A DNA stretch of 64,000 bases from Tetranychus cinnabarinus (lineage: Eukaryota; Arthropoda; Arachnida; Trombidiformes; Tetranychidae), in contig WHVY01000003.1 of assembly GCA_022266195.1 (NCBI GenBank), forward strand, positions 7,378,001 through 7,442,000, in the 5' to 3' direction. This document shows, piece by piece, positions 54,501 to 61,260 of the stretch. Numbering within the stretch: position 1 is the first letter of the stretch; each line of letters begins with the position of its first letter. Below the pieces are notes generated by a model that was given only the letters and a program-made list of their open reading frames with translations, was not told where the DNA came from and made no database searches. A program made the translations under genes and the position numbers.

Positions 54501-56173
54501 TTCTCAAACTTTTTTTTCCTTTCTTCTTCTTTCAACTTTTTTGCTTCTCTGTTAACCCAAGAGTGATCAATCAACTAAGCTTATTGGTTATTATGATGCT
54601 AATTTATGATCATCAGGATGCTGCTATCTTGTTGCTCATCTTGTTTCTTCCAGTTGAAGGTAGATTAATTGGTGAACAAATGAGTCGATCAAAAGCCATA
54701 ATAAACCCTTTCATTAGCGTGTTCAAGGATGGTTAAAGTGGAAACTAAATTGACCAAAAGATGAGATTTAGTTGAAGTTGATATTCAGTTTTGGAATGAA
54801 TTCTGAGACTTTTGTCTTTTGTTGCAATGAGATTTATCATGCAAATGATTTGAAACTTTTTTCGGGTTTTCAGCTTTTCGTTCATTTCAATTTCATCTTC
54901 GTTTTTAAATGAAAAGTGTTTCAGTTATTGGCTCAACTTTGCTTTTGTCAGACTTTGACTTTGAACTTAAATGCCTTTTTCAGACTCATTTGCTTTTAAT
55001 ACCTTTTCCTTTGTTCATTTAATCAATTGAGCCAATTGTTTTCAATTAAACAATTGAATGTGTTTCAGTGTTGAAGGAAAAATCTTGGCTAATCTTTGAT
55101 TGTTTGGAAACCTCTTTGAAGAAGGAGAATCTTCTTTTTTTGGCCAAATTTCGTTCTATTAATCAATATAAATGTTGCCAAGTTGAAAGTAATGATGAAG
55201 ATGATGATGATTAAATGATGCACTTTTGTCTTCATCCATCATTGATACTTTAATCGGCTAATTAATTGTTTTATTCCATCAACAATATGGTTGAGGAGTT
55301 TATTGAAAGGCAAAAGTGTTTACCTCTTTCAACTTGTTAATTTACCTTTTCAGTGGTAATTTTCATTCCCTTAAACTTGTACATGGCTAATGATTGTTGA
55401 TGATAATGATAACTTCAATGTATCTTTAACAGTGAAATTGTTGAAATTGGTTCGAGACTCGAGTTTACACCAACTCAAGTCGACACTTGACATTGAAAAT
55501 ACTTTTTATGTCGATCGAAATTTTAATTAACAACTTTTCTCGATTGAAAAATAGTTCTTGATTACTTCGATTTTTGATGATTTTCAGAGATTAAAGGAAA
55601 TCTAAATTTAAATGTTTACCTGAATGTTAATGTTGTTAAAGGTCGATATGATTTATGGCTTAATGGGTCTGACATTGGTTTACCCCAAAAGTCATTAAAC
55701 CAAAGTGAAGTCCAATTATTGATGCCAATTACATCCGGATTACGGACTATTGCTTCAATATCATCATGAACAAAATCACCGGGAATTGAATTGGCATAAC
55801 AAAGAAAGGTTACGAGAACAAGTAAACCATGAATTTGGATTAAACTGTTTCTACGAGTTGGTTGGGTTGGACACTTTAAAGATGATGAATTTGATGAGAG
55901 TAATGATGATGTTTCATCTCCATTGAAAAATGGCTGTAAACATGTTTTCAGTTGACACCAAACTTCACTTACACCTGATTTAAGGAGATTTATTGAAGGG
56001 TTGAGTAAAGATTTGCTGGTGCATTGTTGTCTGTTTAATTGGTTAAAGGTTAAAGTTGATCGACTCGATGAACAGGTCAAATTGGGTTTCACTGTTGATC
56101 CAGTGTACTTGCGATTACGAATCCAGGTTGCATTAACGCAACAACAATATTTACATTGACGGGAAATGCACAT
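467..56173 (-). CDS. TMTC1: TMTC1-like ER protein O-mannosyltransferase, partial (8 exons, 3' end beyond window)
   Basis: TMTC proteins are ER multi-pass membrane proteins of the GT-C fold that transfer O-mannose, in vertebrates to cadherins; C-terminal TPRs face the lumen. Eight exons join with matching phases into about 552 residues. A long Ser/Cys-rich N-terminus (1-110) is followed by a first membrane segment (111-130) and a luminal loop with the acidic pair GDFVHDD (132-138), the expected catalytic-site position. Then come SHKSYRPLT (172-180), the HPIHTEA loop, VGRADIL, SKETGIT, DNPASFS, RFLTYSYLCAFN, SYDWQMGSIPLV (DUF1736 region) and ASNLLTTVGFVVAERVLYLP. These blocks resemble TMTC1 (RFLTYSY, CYDWQVGSIPLVE in human) more than TMTC2-4. 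The TPR region is absent because the window ends. Start ATG at 56173-56171 follows AAAAAC; an upstream in-frame TAA lies near 56217. Family assignment is secure; paralogue 1 is likely. Confidence 0.93.
671..953 (-). CDS. TMTC1: TMTC1-like exon 7: DUF1736 region
   Basis: The acceptor TTTTTCTGCAG|A gives R|FLTYSYLCAFNWRLILYP, which closely matches the family. A second AG 15 bases downstream would delete FLTYS and is rejected. SYDWQMGSIPLV is the conserved luminal DUF1736 motif, followed by DVRN and a helix (LTFAVLGAIFLILL). The rest is a polar loop with NQS and NLS potential glycosylation sequons. The exon ends ATTCAG|GTAATT in phase 0. Confidence 0.94.
1297..1400 (-). CDS. TMTC1: TMTC1-like exon 6: DNPASFS block
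   Basis: The acceptor is ATCTCATTAG|ACTGCT (weak polypyrimidine tract) and the donor TTAACAAG|GTAAAG. It encodes TAALLWFRVSMLHGTLPIFS then QQDNPASFSNSLLT. DNPASF after an R-x-x-x-x-G-T-x-P-x-F context is diagnostic for TMTC and precedes the DUF1736 region. Two bases are left for the split Arg of exon 7. A downstream AG (GTGGTTCAG|A) would also fit exon 4 directly, but would lose a helix. Confidence 0.88.
1401..2163 (-). other. TMTC1-like intron 5
   Basis: This 763-base intron runs between GTAAGA at 2163 and CATTAG at 1401. It is AT-rich, with TTATTATTACTATTATTA-like stretches near 1655-1672. Nothing else is supported. Confidence 0.7.
2164..2296 (-). CDS. TMTC1: TMTC1-like exon 5: variable linker and half helix
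   Basis: I found this exon because the join from exon 4 to exon 6 lacked the expected linker and helix start. It has a strong acceptor (CTTTTCACCAACAG|A), 44 open codons and the donor ATTATG|GTAAGA. It starts with exactly the one base exon 4 requires and ends in phase 0 as exon 6 requires. It encodes a poorly conserved Ser/His-rich linker and the hydrophobic LTCLCAPIIVPVIM, which continues into TAALLWF of exon 6 as one membrane segment. Support is phase and hydrophobicity rather than sequence identity. Confidence 0.75.
2648..2670. repeat. Overlapping palindromes CACTCC/GGAGTG/CACTCC
   Basis: CACTCC-TC-GGAGTG-AAT-CACTCC reads as two overlapping inverted repeats sharing the central GGAGTG. It is GC-rich within an AT-rich intron and resembles the CTGGGAGT word found elsewhere in the gene. 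Confidence 0.7.
3174..3201. repeat. (ATC/GAT)n imperfect palindromic microsatellite
   Basis: CATCATCATCATGATCATCATGATGATGG switches from ATC to GAT units, giving an imperfect palindrome inside intron 4. Confidence 0.7.
6199..6221. repeat. (GAA)n microsatellite
   Basis: Six to seven tandem GAA units within a purine-rich stretch of intron 4. Confidence 0.85.
10673..10861 (-). CDS. TMTC1: TMTC1-like exon 4: SKETGIT block
   Basis: The acceptor is TTTACCAG|AGCATA and the donor GAAACAG|GTAAGA. After the one-base completion of Arg274 it encodes 62 codons including LVLSCTTSTMALLSKETGIT, the family's strongly conserved K-E-x-G-I-T motif at a membrane boundary, then a helix (ILPICILYYVF) and a polar linker. 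It ends with two bases of a split codon. Confidence 0.94.
11312..11385 (-). CDS. TMTC1: TMTC1-like exon 3: VGRADIL block
   Basis: This 74-base exon is bounded by ATTCCAG|GTTTCA and TCTCAAG|GTAAGA. It encodes VSSNVGRADILCSIFSLLTF and continues into ILFS, the conserved GRAD motif and start of the next helix. It joins exon 2 in phase 0 and leaves AG to be completed by the next exon. The intron separating it from exon 2 is only 58 bases. Confidence 0.93.
11444..11636 (-). CDS. TMTC1: TMTC1-like exon 2: membrane helix and HPIHTEA loop
   Basis: The acceptor is TATTTCAG|GCTGAAT and the donor GAAGCT|GTAAGT. One base completes the split Arg, then 64 codons follow (residues 186-249). FRLVNVILHILVVQLIMYTV is the membrane helix. 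LLVALHFAVHPIHTEA is the near-invariant TMTC luminal motif. The insert between LN and VNVILH is a few residues longer than in vertebrate TMTC1 and charged (RKGENDS). Confidence 0.95.
16973..16994. repeat. (TTC)n microsatellite
   Basis: About seven tandem TTC units in TMTC1-like intron 1. Confidence 0.85.
23094..23132. repeat. 39-bp inverted pair ACTGGGAGT...ACTCCCAGT
   Basis: Perfect 9-base arms (23094-23102 and 23124-23132) enclose a 21-base AT-rich loop. The arms are the same word as the dispersed CTGGGAGT family of this gene. Confidence 0.8.
25356..25373. repeat. (CT)n microsatellite
   Basis: Eight or more tandem CT units within a longer pyrimidine tract in intron 1. Confidence 0.85.
37227..37249. 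repeat. Inverted pair ACTCCCAG/CTGGGAGT with 7-base loop
   Basis: Perfect 8-base arms flank TTATCAT. The right arm continues GTGAAAAAT, a context shared with the copy at 29905, suggesting a longer consensus than 8 bases. Confidence 0.8.
40443..40461. repeat. (ATC)n microsatellite
   Basis: Six tandem CAT/ATC units in intron 1. Similar runs occur at 33849-33864, 44828-44852, 47671-47688, 49200-49216 and 50235-50249. Confidence 0.85.
46925..47281 (+). CDS. Candidate nested small secreted protein, 118 aa, function unknown
   Basis: This uninterrupted 118-codon frame lies on the strand opposite TMTC1-like, inside its 44-kb intron. It begins with a true ATG and a hydrophobic leader (MLFCITLHCFSHLILC, residues 1-16) that could be a signal peptide. 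A largely helical body follows (FISTFGLLMTFVDEILN), with an NKT glycosylation sequon at 47-49, a basic stretch (SKGRKSLKRK, 71-80) with possible dibasic cleavage, and cysteines at 4, 9, 16 and 101. Codon composition is richer and less poly-F/K than surrounding chance frames. AATAAA lies 24 bases after the TGA. I recognise no family. GTGCCAG|GTCAGG near 46976 could alternatively be a splice acceptor, making this a terminal exon. Confidence 0.4.
   Translation: MLFCITLHCFSHLILCQVRKHEAIRYNSQQFISTFGLLMTFVDEILNKTWDKLTRLMSSAIFKHLSNQLNSKGRKSLKRKSQTKFPDDVNFLNMMDRISTCSSFEYQHLKEIKNHSLI
47305..47310 (+). terminator. AATAAA polyadenylation signal for the candidate nested gene
   Basis: Canonical AATAAA 24 bases downstream of the TGA ending the 118-codon frame. 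The word is common in AT-rich DNA, so support is modest. Confidence 0.35.
52938..52956. repeat. Tight inverted pair CTGGGAGT/ACTCCCA
   Basis: Seven paired bases (TGGGAGT and ACTCCCA) are separated by TTTT. This is the most compact hairpin of the CTGGGAGT family. Confidence 0.8.
55620..56173 (-). CDS. TMTC1: TMTC1-like exon 1: N-terminus, first membrane segment, acidic DD loop
   Basis: The exon has 184 codons plus two bases and ends ACATTCAG|GTAAAC. Residues 1-110 are polar with clustered cysteines (CKYCCC at 7-12) and Ser-rich stretches. Residues 111-130 are hydrophobic (GLLVLVTFLCYANSI), followed by the luminal GDFVHDDIEAI loop and NDFWGKPMSDP, both hallmark TMTC blocks. The first in-frame ATG is used as start. 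A good splice-donor-like ATG|GTGAGT lies just upstream near 56213, so an additional 5' exon and a different N-terminus cannot be excluded. Confidence 0.9.
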
Positions 56174-57657
56174 GTTTTTGTATTTGCTCTTCACGTAAAC
56201 ACAAAACTCACCATTTAATTAAGTCAAACATTTGATTCAATTTTTTAGACAATTTTTTTGCTTCTCTTTTCCTTTGCCTGTTTTGATGATTATTTTGGTT
56301 AGGCTTGAATAACACACTTGATGCAAGGTGTGGAGCTAAAGAAGGATGAAAATTGCTAATGATAACAGTCAAGTTTACTTGACAATGTTTCAAGTTGAAC
56401 TGAATCACTTGAATATCACTATGAATTTCCTTTCATTCTGTTTTCTCTCCCATTTTTTGCTCTTCTCACTTTTTTCCTTTCTCTTCCTTTTTCTTTCTTT
56501 TGCCACAAAATTGTCTTTCTACATCTTCTTTTTCATCACTTTCTTTCAACTCCCAGTCTGTTCACTCCCAGTTTCAAGCGACTTCTACTGGTTTAAATAT
56601 CAACTATGGTTTCTGTCTGTTCTTCGATAAAATGTAGTTTTTTTGAATATAACTGAACAAGATGAATGTTATTATTTACTGAATTAATCTTTAAGTTCTG
56701 ACTGTAAAACTGTTCGATTGAATTTCGCTGCATGTTTGAAACTTTTTTTCTTGCTTAAATTTTAATCAATACATTTTATGCTAATTGAATTTAGAGATAA
56801 CAATCATTGATAAATAAAGTTCAACTTTCACTATTAATTCAAAAAATAATTGCCATTTTTCTTGTAGCTTCACGCAAAAATCTTCAGCTTTTAAGATAAC
56901 TTCCAGTTATTTCAGGATTAGCGCATTTTGTAGTAAGAATGGATTTCTGTTGATTTCAACCAAGTTAATGTCATGTAAAGGAAACTTCGTAATTGAGAAT
57001 CAAATTTTCGTTAATTCGAAGTTGAGGTTTATTCAACGTTCCTGTAAATTACCCGGATAAGTAAGCCTAAAAATGGAATATTATGCTGCTAAAACTCTGA
57101 ATGGCGATTTGACAAGAGTATTGCAAAACTTAATTAACAGTTTGTAGCAAAATCAAGTTCAAGTTTAATCATTAAATTTCTAAGTTTTAAGCTGCTAACT
57201 ATTCACTGTTTCAAGGGTAACATAACAAGTAACAACGTAACAAGTTGATCTTTGCTTTAGAGCTTGCATTTTAGCTTTTGCTTTTTCAAGTATTGAGCCA
57301 GTCTTATGTGAATCTTTTATGTGGAATTCATTTTCATCAGGTAATTCTTGTTTTATCTTTCTCGTTCCATAAATGAACGACTTGCAATCATGGCCCTCCA
57401 GGGGCTCTGAGCAAAACTCACATAAACTTTGTTTGATTGTAGGCTCTAAATTATTCGGAATCTACTGCATCTCATCATTATTTATTTCAACGAAATAATT
57501 CACAACTATATTCACAAAAAAGTTCAGACTTGATGAAGAAAGTGATTCCAATGCAAGTTAAGATGATGAAGATGAGATACAGGCTAAAGATAAAGATAAA
57601 GGTGTTAATGTTGTATGCAGATTATACCTTTTTTATTTTACACCTTCATAAATAATT
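56174..57657. other. TMTC1-like 5' flank and intergenic sequence
   Basis: This is the upstream region of the TMTC1-like start codon, expected to hold its 5' UTR and promoter; no TATA box or initiator can be assigned with confidence. It includes two tandem ACTCCCAG words (56549-56556 and 56564-56571) and the donor-like ATG|GTGAGT near 56213. A weak minus-strand frame of 66 codons (56208-56408) runs into that donor and might be an upstream exon. Confidence 0.5.
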
Positions 57658-57800
57658 TCGAACGGTTAGTACTACAGACTTGAGACTTGAACCATGAGAT
57701 CATGCAGTATGCACAACCATTAGTTAAACGCTCCAGGTCATTCAAGGGCAATTCTTTATTTGATCTCTAGTTGACATTGAAAGGTCATTTTCTGAAACTG
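57658..57800 (-). repeat. Diverged repeat copy 1 (inverted)
   Basis: The reverse complement aligns by eye with 57945-58089: shared CAGAAAATGACCTT, CAATGTCAA, GATCAAATAAAGAATTG, CATGATCTCATGGTTCAAGT and ACGGTT-like ends. Together the copies form a large inverted pair with a spacer of about 145 bases. Confidence 0.8.
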
Positions 57801-57944
57801 TAAAATTTTTCTAATCGATTGATGTTAGCACCATGTTCATAATCCATACTGGCTAAAGCTTATGAGTGATTCCATACCTTTCAGTAAACAATCGCATTTA
57901 TATAAAAATCATTTATCTTTCTATTAGTAAGGTTTAGAACATGC

Positions 57945-58135
57945 GGTTTCAGAAAATGACCTTACAATGTCAATAAGAGGTCAAATAAAGAATTGACCTT
58001 GAATAACCTTGAGCGTTCGAACTTATAGTTGTGCAATCTGCATGATCTCATGGTTCAAGTCTGATGTTTGTAACACTAACGGTTCGTACCTTATGCATGC
58101 TCGAAGGCGTAAAATGGGAAAAAATCGGTATATGG
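57945..58135 (+). repeat. Diverged repeat copy 2
   Basis: This is the middle copy of the family. It carries AGGTCA...TGACCT words and GGTTCAAGTCT, which resembles a tRNA-type B box (GGTTCRANTCC) but has no clear A box. After the repeat, an open stretch to about 58188 (ending TEWFPNLK then AAG|GTTAGT) looks like a leucine-rich-repeat piece of the F-box family. Confidence 0.8.
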
Positions 58136-58404
58136 CTGCAGACTTGAGTAATCGAACTACAGAATGGTTTCCTAATCTTAAGGTTAGTTCGATTGTAAAC
58201 GCTGAAGCTGGTTAATTTTCGAATTAAAATACAGAATCTATTTCTCTCTGGATTTATGAAAATCCAAGGACCATTGCTGAAACAGATATGCAGTTTACAG
58301 CTACAGTTTACTTTGATTTATTCATAACTCAGTCGATTTTGGATTTTTTATTTTTTAATTGTGGCTTCTTCTTTTTTTTGCCACTGTCTTCTCAAGTTGC
58401 TAAA

Positions 58405-58858
58405 ATGAATAACAATAAATTGACTGAGGACTGTTTAATATATATTTTCAATCATTTCAATAAATTAGAGAATCTTCTGAATTACTCTCATGGTGAGTAA
58501 ACTTTATGATATTACAAACGGTAGAACCCGACAACTTGAGTGAATATTCGAAAAAATTAATTTTTTATTTCATTTATAATTATCAGCATTGCGTCTTTTT
58601 GCTTCTATTACTCTCAAAGACGAATCTTATACTGGACCTGTTCTTGAAAAAGTAGAAATTTTAGAAATACGCTACGACCAACAATGTGAACGATGTGATT
58701 TTTATGGATTAAACTTTGCAGACCATTGTCCAGCTTTGAAAAGTGCCTATCACTATATCGAAAGAAGACAAAGATTTTTCGATAACAATGACATCAAAAA
58801 TCATTTCTTAGAAGATTTAGTCATTGAGTTTGGTAGAATTTCTTCAAAATTTAAATAG
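58405..58858 (+). pseudogene. Truncated F-box protein gene, two exons
   Basis: F-box proteins recruit substrates to SCF ubiquitin ligases through a roughly 45-residue N-terminal motif. Exon 1 (58405-58492) encodes MNNNKLTEDCLIYIFNHFNK then LENLLNY, an F-box start of the L-P-x-D-C-L-x-x-I-F type. CATG|GTGAGT splices to TATCAG|CA (58587), joining in phase to LRLFASITLKDESY and a tail containing HCPALKSAYHYIERR and HFLEDLVIEF. The second half of the F-box (the V-C-K-x-W part) and most leucine-rich repeats are missing, and the product is only about 119 residues against several hundred usual. An alternative donor at 58833 to an acceptor ending 58894 would end in GYQDFFQDAY (stop 58929). It is probably a decayed or partial family member. 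Confidence 0.6.
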
Positions 58859-59157
58859 AGATTCTGTTTGTTTCGTTTCTGTCTAACATTTCAGGAGGCT
58901 ATCAAGATTTTTTTCAAGACGCATATTGAACAAGTAACCAAATTTGAAACATTTGACTGTTATAGGAGAAGCTGATATCTGATGAAAATATTCCCGAACT
59001 TTTGCACTGATTTTCTACTTTTACTTGATCACGATAAAGAACAATAAACAAATAAGTTTATAATTGAATTTTCTCATGTCCATGATTAGTCCATCTTTGA
59101 CTATCTAAACCTCATAACTAAAGACCTTGCATTGCTCTGTAATGTCAGTTTATGTTT

Positions 59158-59345
59158 GATAAATGACCCTCAAATGTCAACACGAGGTCAAATAGCGGGT
59201 TGACCTTGGATGACCTTGAACGTCCGTACTAATGGTTCTTCAAACTTCGTAAGCTCATGGTTCAATTCTGAGGTGTGTAGCAGCAACCTATCCTTAGTTA
59301 TGCCTGCAAACAGGCGTAAATGAAAAAAACGCCCGGTATAAAATC
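59158..59345 (+). repeat. Diverged repeat copy 3
   Basis: Direct copy of 57945-58135: AAATGACC, ATGTCAA, GAGGTCAAATA, TTGACCTTG, TGACCTTGA, CTCATGGTTCAA and AGGCGTAAA are shared in order. It is more diverged than copy 1 is from copy 2. Both direct copies are followed by related sequence (ATCTATTTCTCTCTGGATTT against ATCTATTTTTCTCTAGATTT) and by GAAGCTGG-containing open frames, so the duplicated unit is longer than the core. Confidence 0.75.
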
Positions 59346-59365
59346 TATTTTTCTCTAGATTTTAG

Positions 59366-59478
59366 AAGCTGGTGACCAGGAGCTTGAGACTAATATTGTC
59401 GCAAATTTAAGATTCAAAGGACTGATATTGACGCACGAAAATTTGGAAAGTTTGAATAATATCACTTTTAATATTTAA
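59366..59478 (+). pseudogene. Leucine-rich-repeat-like terminal exon fragment
   Basis: After TAGATTTTAG a 37-codon open frame reads AGDQELETNIVANLRFKGLI then LTHENLESLNNITFNI and stops at TAA. The spacing of Leu/Ile (NLRFKGLILTHENLESL) is leucine-rich-repeat-like and fits the end of an F-box/LRR protein like the one at 58405. No donor partner could be assigned, so it is called a fragment. It might be a real last exon of a neighbouring family member. Confidence 0.35.
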
Positions 59479-59981
59479 ATTAAATAATTAATAGTCAAAT
59501 TTTGTCTAGTCGTGTACTTGCCATTAAAGGTTCCAAAATTTAGTGTTTTTAATTGCTCGGTTAAACTAGCAAATGAAAGTAATACAAAATTTTGAAAATA
59601 TTCAATATTGACCTCTGCTCAAACACGAAGGTCACAAACACGAGAATAACAAATTTGAAAGGGGCCAATGTAATTCTTGAATGTAATTGTGTAGTATTTT
59701 AATTTAAAGCGTTTTCTCTTTTTGGAATCATGTTTTGTGGAGCGAAGATTAACTCTAGATTCGGGTTCTGTTTCTAGTTTCTCCGAAAAATCAATTCAAA
59801 AACACTGTACTGTCAAACTTTACCAGTCATACCTTAGCCACAGGCAACTTGCGCTTTTTCAAATAATCAAGTTACAATGACAAAAGAAAAATTCAATTTA
59901 ATTTTGTAAATTCATTTGCACAAAGATTTACTTGTTTGATTGATAAAATTAAAATATTTCTTGGTTTTTGGTTTCCTACAG

Positions 59982-60528
59982 TTCTTATGGTAAGCCTACA
60001 GAAAACGATGCTAAGGATGAGCTACCTGCAATGAAAAAAGATAAAAAACGCAATAGATTAGGGACAGAAGAAAGAATTAAGATAATTAAATCTAAGGTCA
60101 GTTAATCGAAAGATTCATTTATGCATTAGGAATAAACCGTTAAATTGCTCCGAGTTAATAGGTTGATTGAAAAAGGTATACAATAATGAAGTAATTAAAT
60201 GTTAGTTTTATTAGCGCAGTTTTGCCTCAGTTAAAAATATTAAAAGTTAATTATGCGGATCATTATAAATCGATAATTTTGCTATTACAATCATTTTTCT
60301 TTGTTATTCAAACAGGAATTGTCAACTTTTCAATTGCAAGCATAATTATAACTAATATTGATAAACAGCATGAATAAACAAATTCTTGTCATTCAGAGAA
60401 CTTGGAAAAAGGTTGATTTGGAAAAGAGAGCAAATTGGAAAGACAGATTTGGTTTGATATTTGATAACAGACAAGTTTCATTGGAATGGTTGGGGAATAA
60501 TGTTAAGCAGTTAGGTTTGAATGCTTAA
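59982..60528 (+). CDS. Small gene of unknown function, last two exons
   Basis: Exon 59982-60096 has a good acceptor (GTTTCCTACAG|T), 38 codons (SYGKPTENDAKDELPAMKKD, then a Lys/Arg-rich GTEERIKIIKSK) and the donor TCTAAG|GTCAGT. It joins in phase 0 to exon 60397-60528 (acceptor TTGTCATTCAG|AGA), which encodes RTWKKVDLEKRANWKDRFGL then IFDNRQVSLEWLGNNVKQLG and a TAA. Sixteen of the last 43 residues are charged and the composition is clearly protein-like. AATAAA lies 9 bases after the stop. I recognise no family; the product looks like a short, charged, soluble protein. The first exon is unclear: an ATG at 59730 (MFCGAKINSRFG) would fit the phase but needs a poor donor (GG|GTTCTG). Confidence 0.65.
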
Positions 60529-60536
60529 TGCTGATG

Positions 60537-60542
60537 AATAAA
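60537..60542 (+). terminator. AATAAA polyadenylation signal of the small unknown gene
   Basis: Canonical signal directly after the TAA at 60526-60528, implying a very short 3' UTR. Confidence 0.55.
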
Positions 60543-61127
60543 AACTTGCGATCACACTAAACCGTTAGACGGTTTTTCAACAATTGAAATTGCTTTAACT
60601 AGATAATTCATTTCTTTGGGTGAATTTGGAAAAAGAGAGAGCAATTATGATATTCTGGAAATGAGAGTATCTTGATGATTTACTTTAGATAAATTGTTAA
60701 TGAGTAAATTTAACTTAGGAGTTAGCTTTGGATTGGCAGCAAAGGGAAATTATTAAAATAGCGATTGGAATCAATACTTGCCAATTACTCGGAAAACAAA
60801 AGACTGTGTCTGTGAACGCTTTTATATTTGCGATTGACAATATCATGTAATGATAAATGATAATAACTAATTATAAATGTATATGCTTAGTCGCAAGTCC
60901 TTAGGACTTCGGTTCCTTAATCCACAAACGTTGAGGAGGAAGGGCGCAAAAATTAAATTCCCTGCATCTCACGAAATGAACCAAAAGGGGTAATAAGCAT
61001 ACTCAATGGTCAGTGCAAATAGAGATTAGGTGTAAATCTAATAAGTGAAGAGTGGACAAGTGAAGGGGAAATGGGAAAGTGACAAGGAAAGGAGGAAAAT
61101 GGAAAAAAAGAAAAACAAAGAATTTTA
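60543..61127. other. Convergent intergenic region
   Basis: This sits between the tail ends of the plus-strand small gene and minus-strand phosphofructokinase. It contains the short palindrome AAGTCCTTAGGACTT (60895-60909) in a locally GC-richer stretch (60888-60990). No open frame of interest is seen. Confidence 0.6.
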
Positions 61128-61260
61128 TTAGAGAAATTCAATGTCTTCAGGTTCGGCTGGACCAACTTCAGACTCTTTTTCATAGTTCGAATCGTGTTGA
61201 GCCAACATTCGAAGGAGAGGTCTCAATTTAAGCCACCATTGTTTCTTAGAAATTCTGTGA
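61128..61260 (-). CDS. Pfk: Phosphofructokinase terminal exon
   Basis: The acceptor is CATTACAG|TCACAG. It encodes [20 protein letters not shown] and an acidic tail ending EPEDIEFL and TAA. The AATAAA at 61129-61124 (minus strand) overlaps the stop codon. It may be the polyadenylation signal or coincidental. Confidence 0.95.

Larger units (their letters stand above)
11637..55619 (-). other. TMTC1-like intron 1, about 44 kb
   Basis: The donor GTAAAC (55619 downward) and acceptor CTATTTCAG (ending 11637) are both canonical. The junction AG|G restores Arg in LTTLTFR|LNMALRK, an order matching other TMTC proteins across this site. Almost all of the interval is AT-rich, with long oligopyrimidine/oligopurine tracts, (ATC)n, (GAA)n and (CT)n runs, and short low-complexity ORFs on both strands. 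Inside it I support only the candidate small gene at 46925-47281, the CTGGGAGT word family and microsatellites. I see no transposase, reverse transcriptase or other recognisable gene. Confidence 0.85.

Noticed and set aside
467..56173. Treating exon 55620-56173 and exons 467-11636 as two different TMTC genes
   Set aside because: Exon 1 lacks everything after LTF and exon 2 starts exactly there with the complementary codon phase. There is no duplicate of either part in the window.
58035..58065. GGTTCAAGTCT as the T-arm of a tRNA gene
   Set aside because: No acceptor stem, A box or anticodon arm can be formed around it in any of the three repeat copies.
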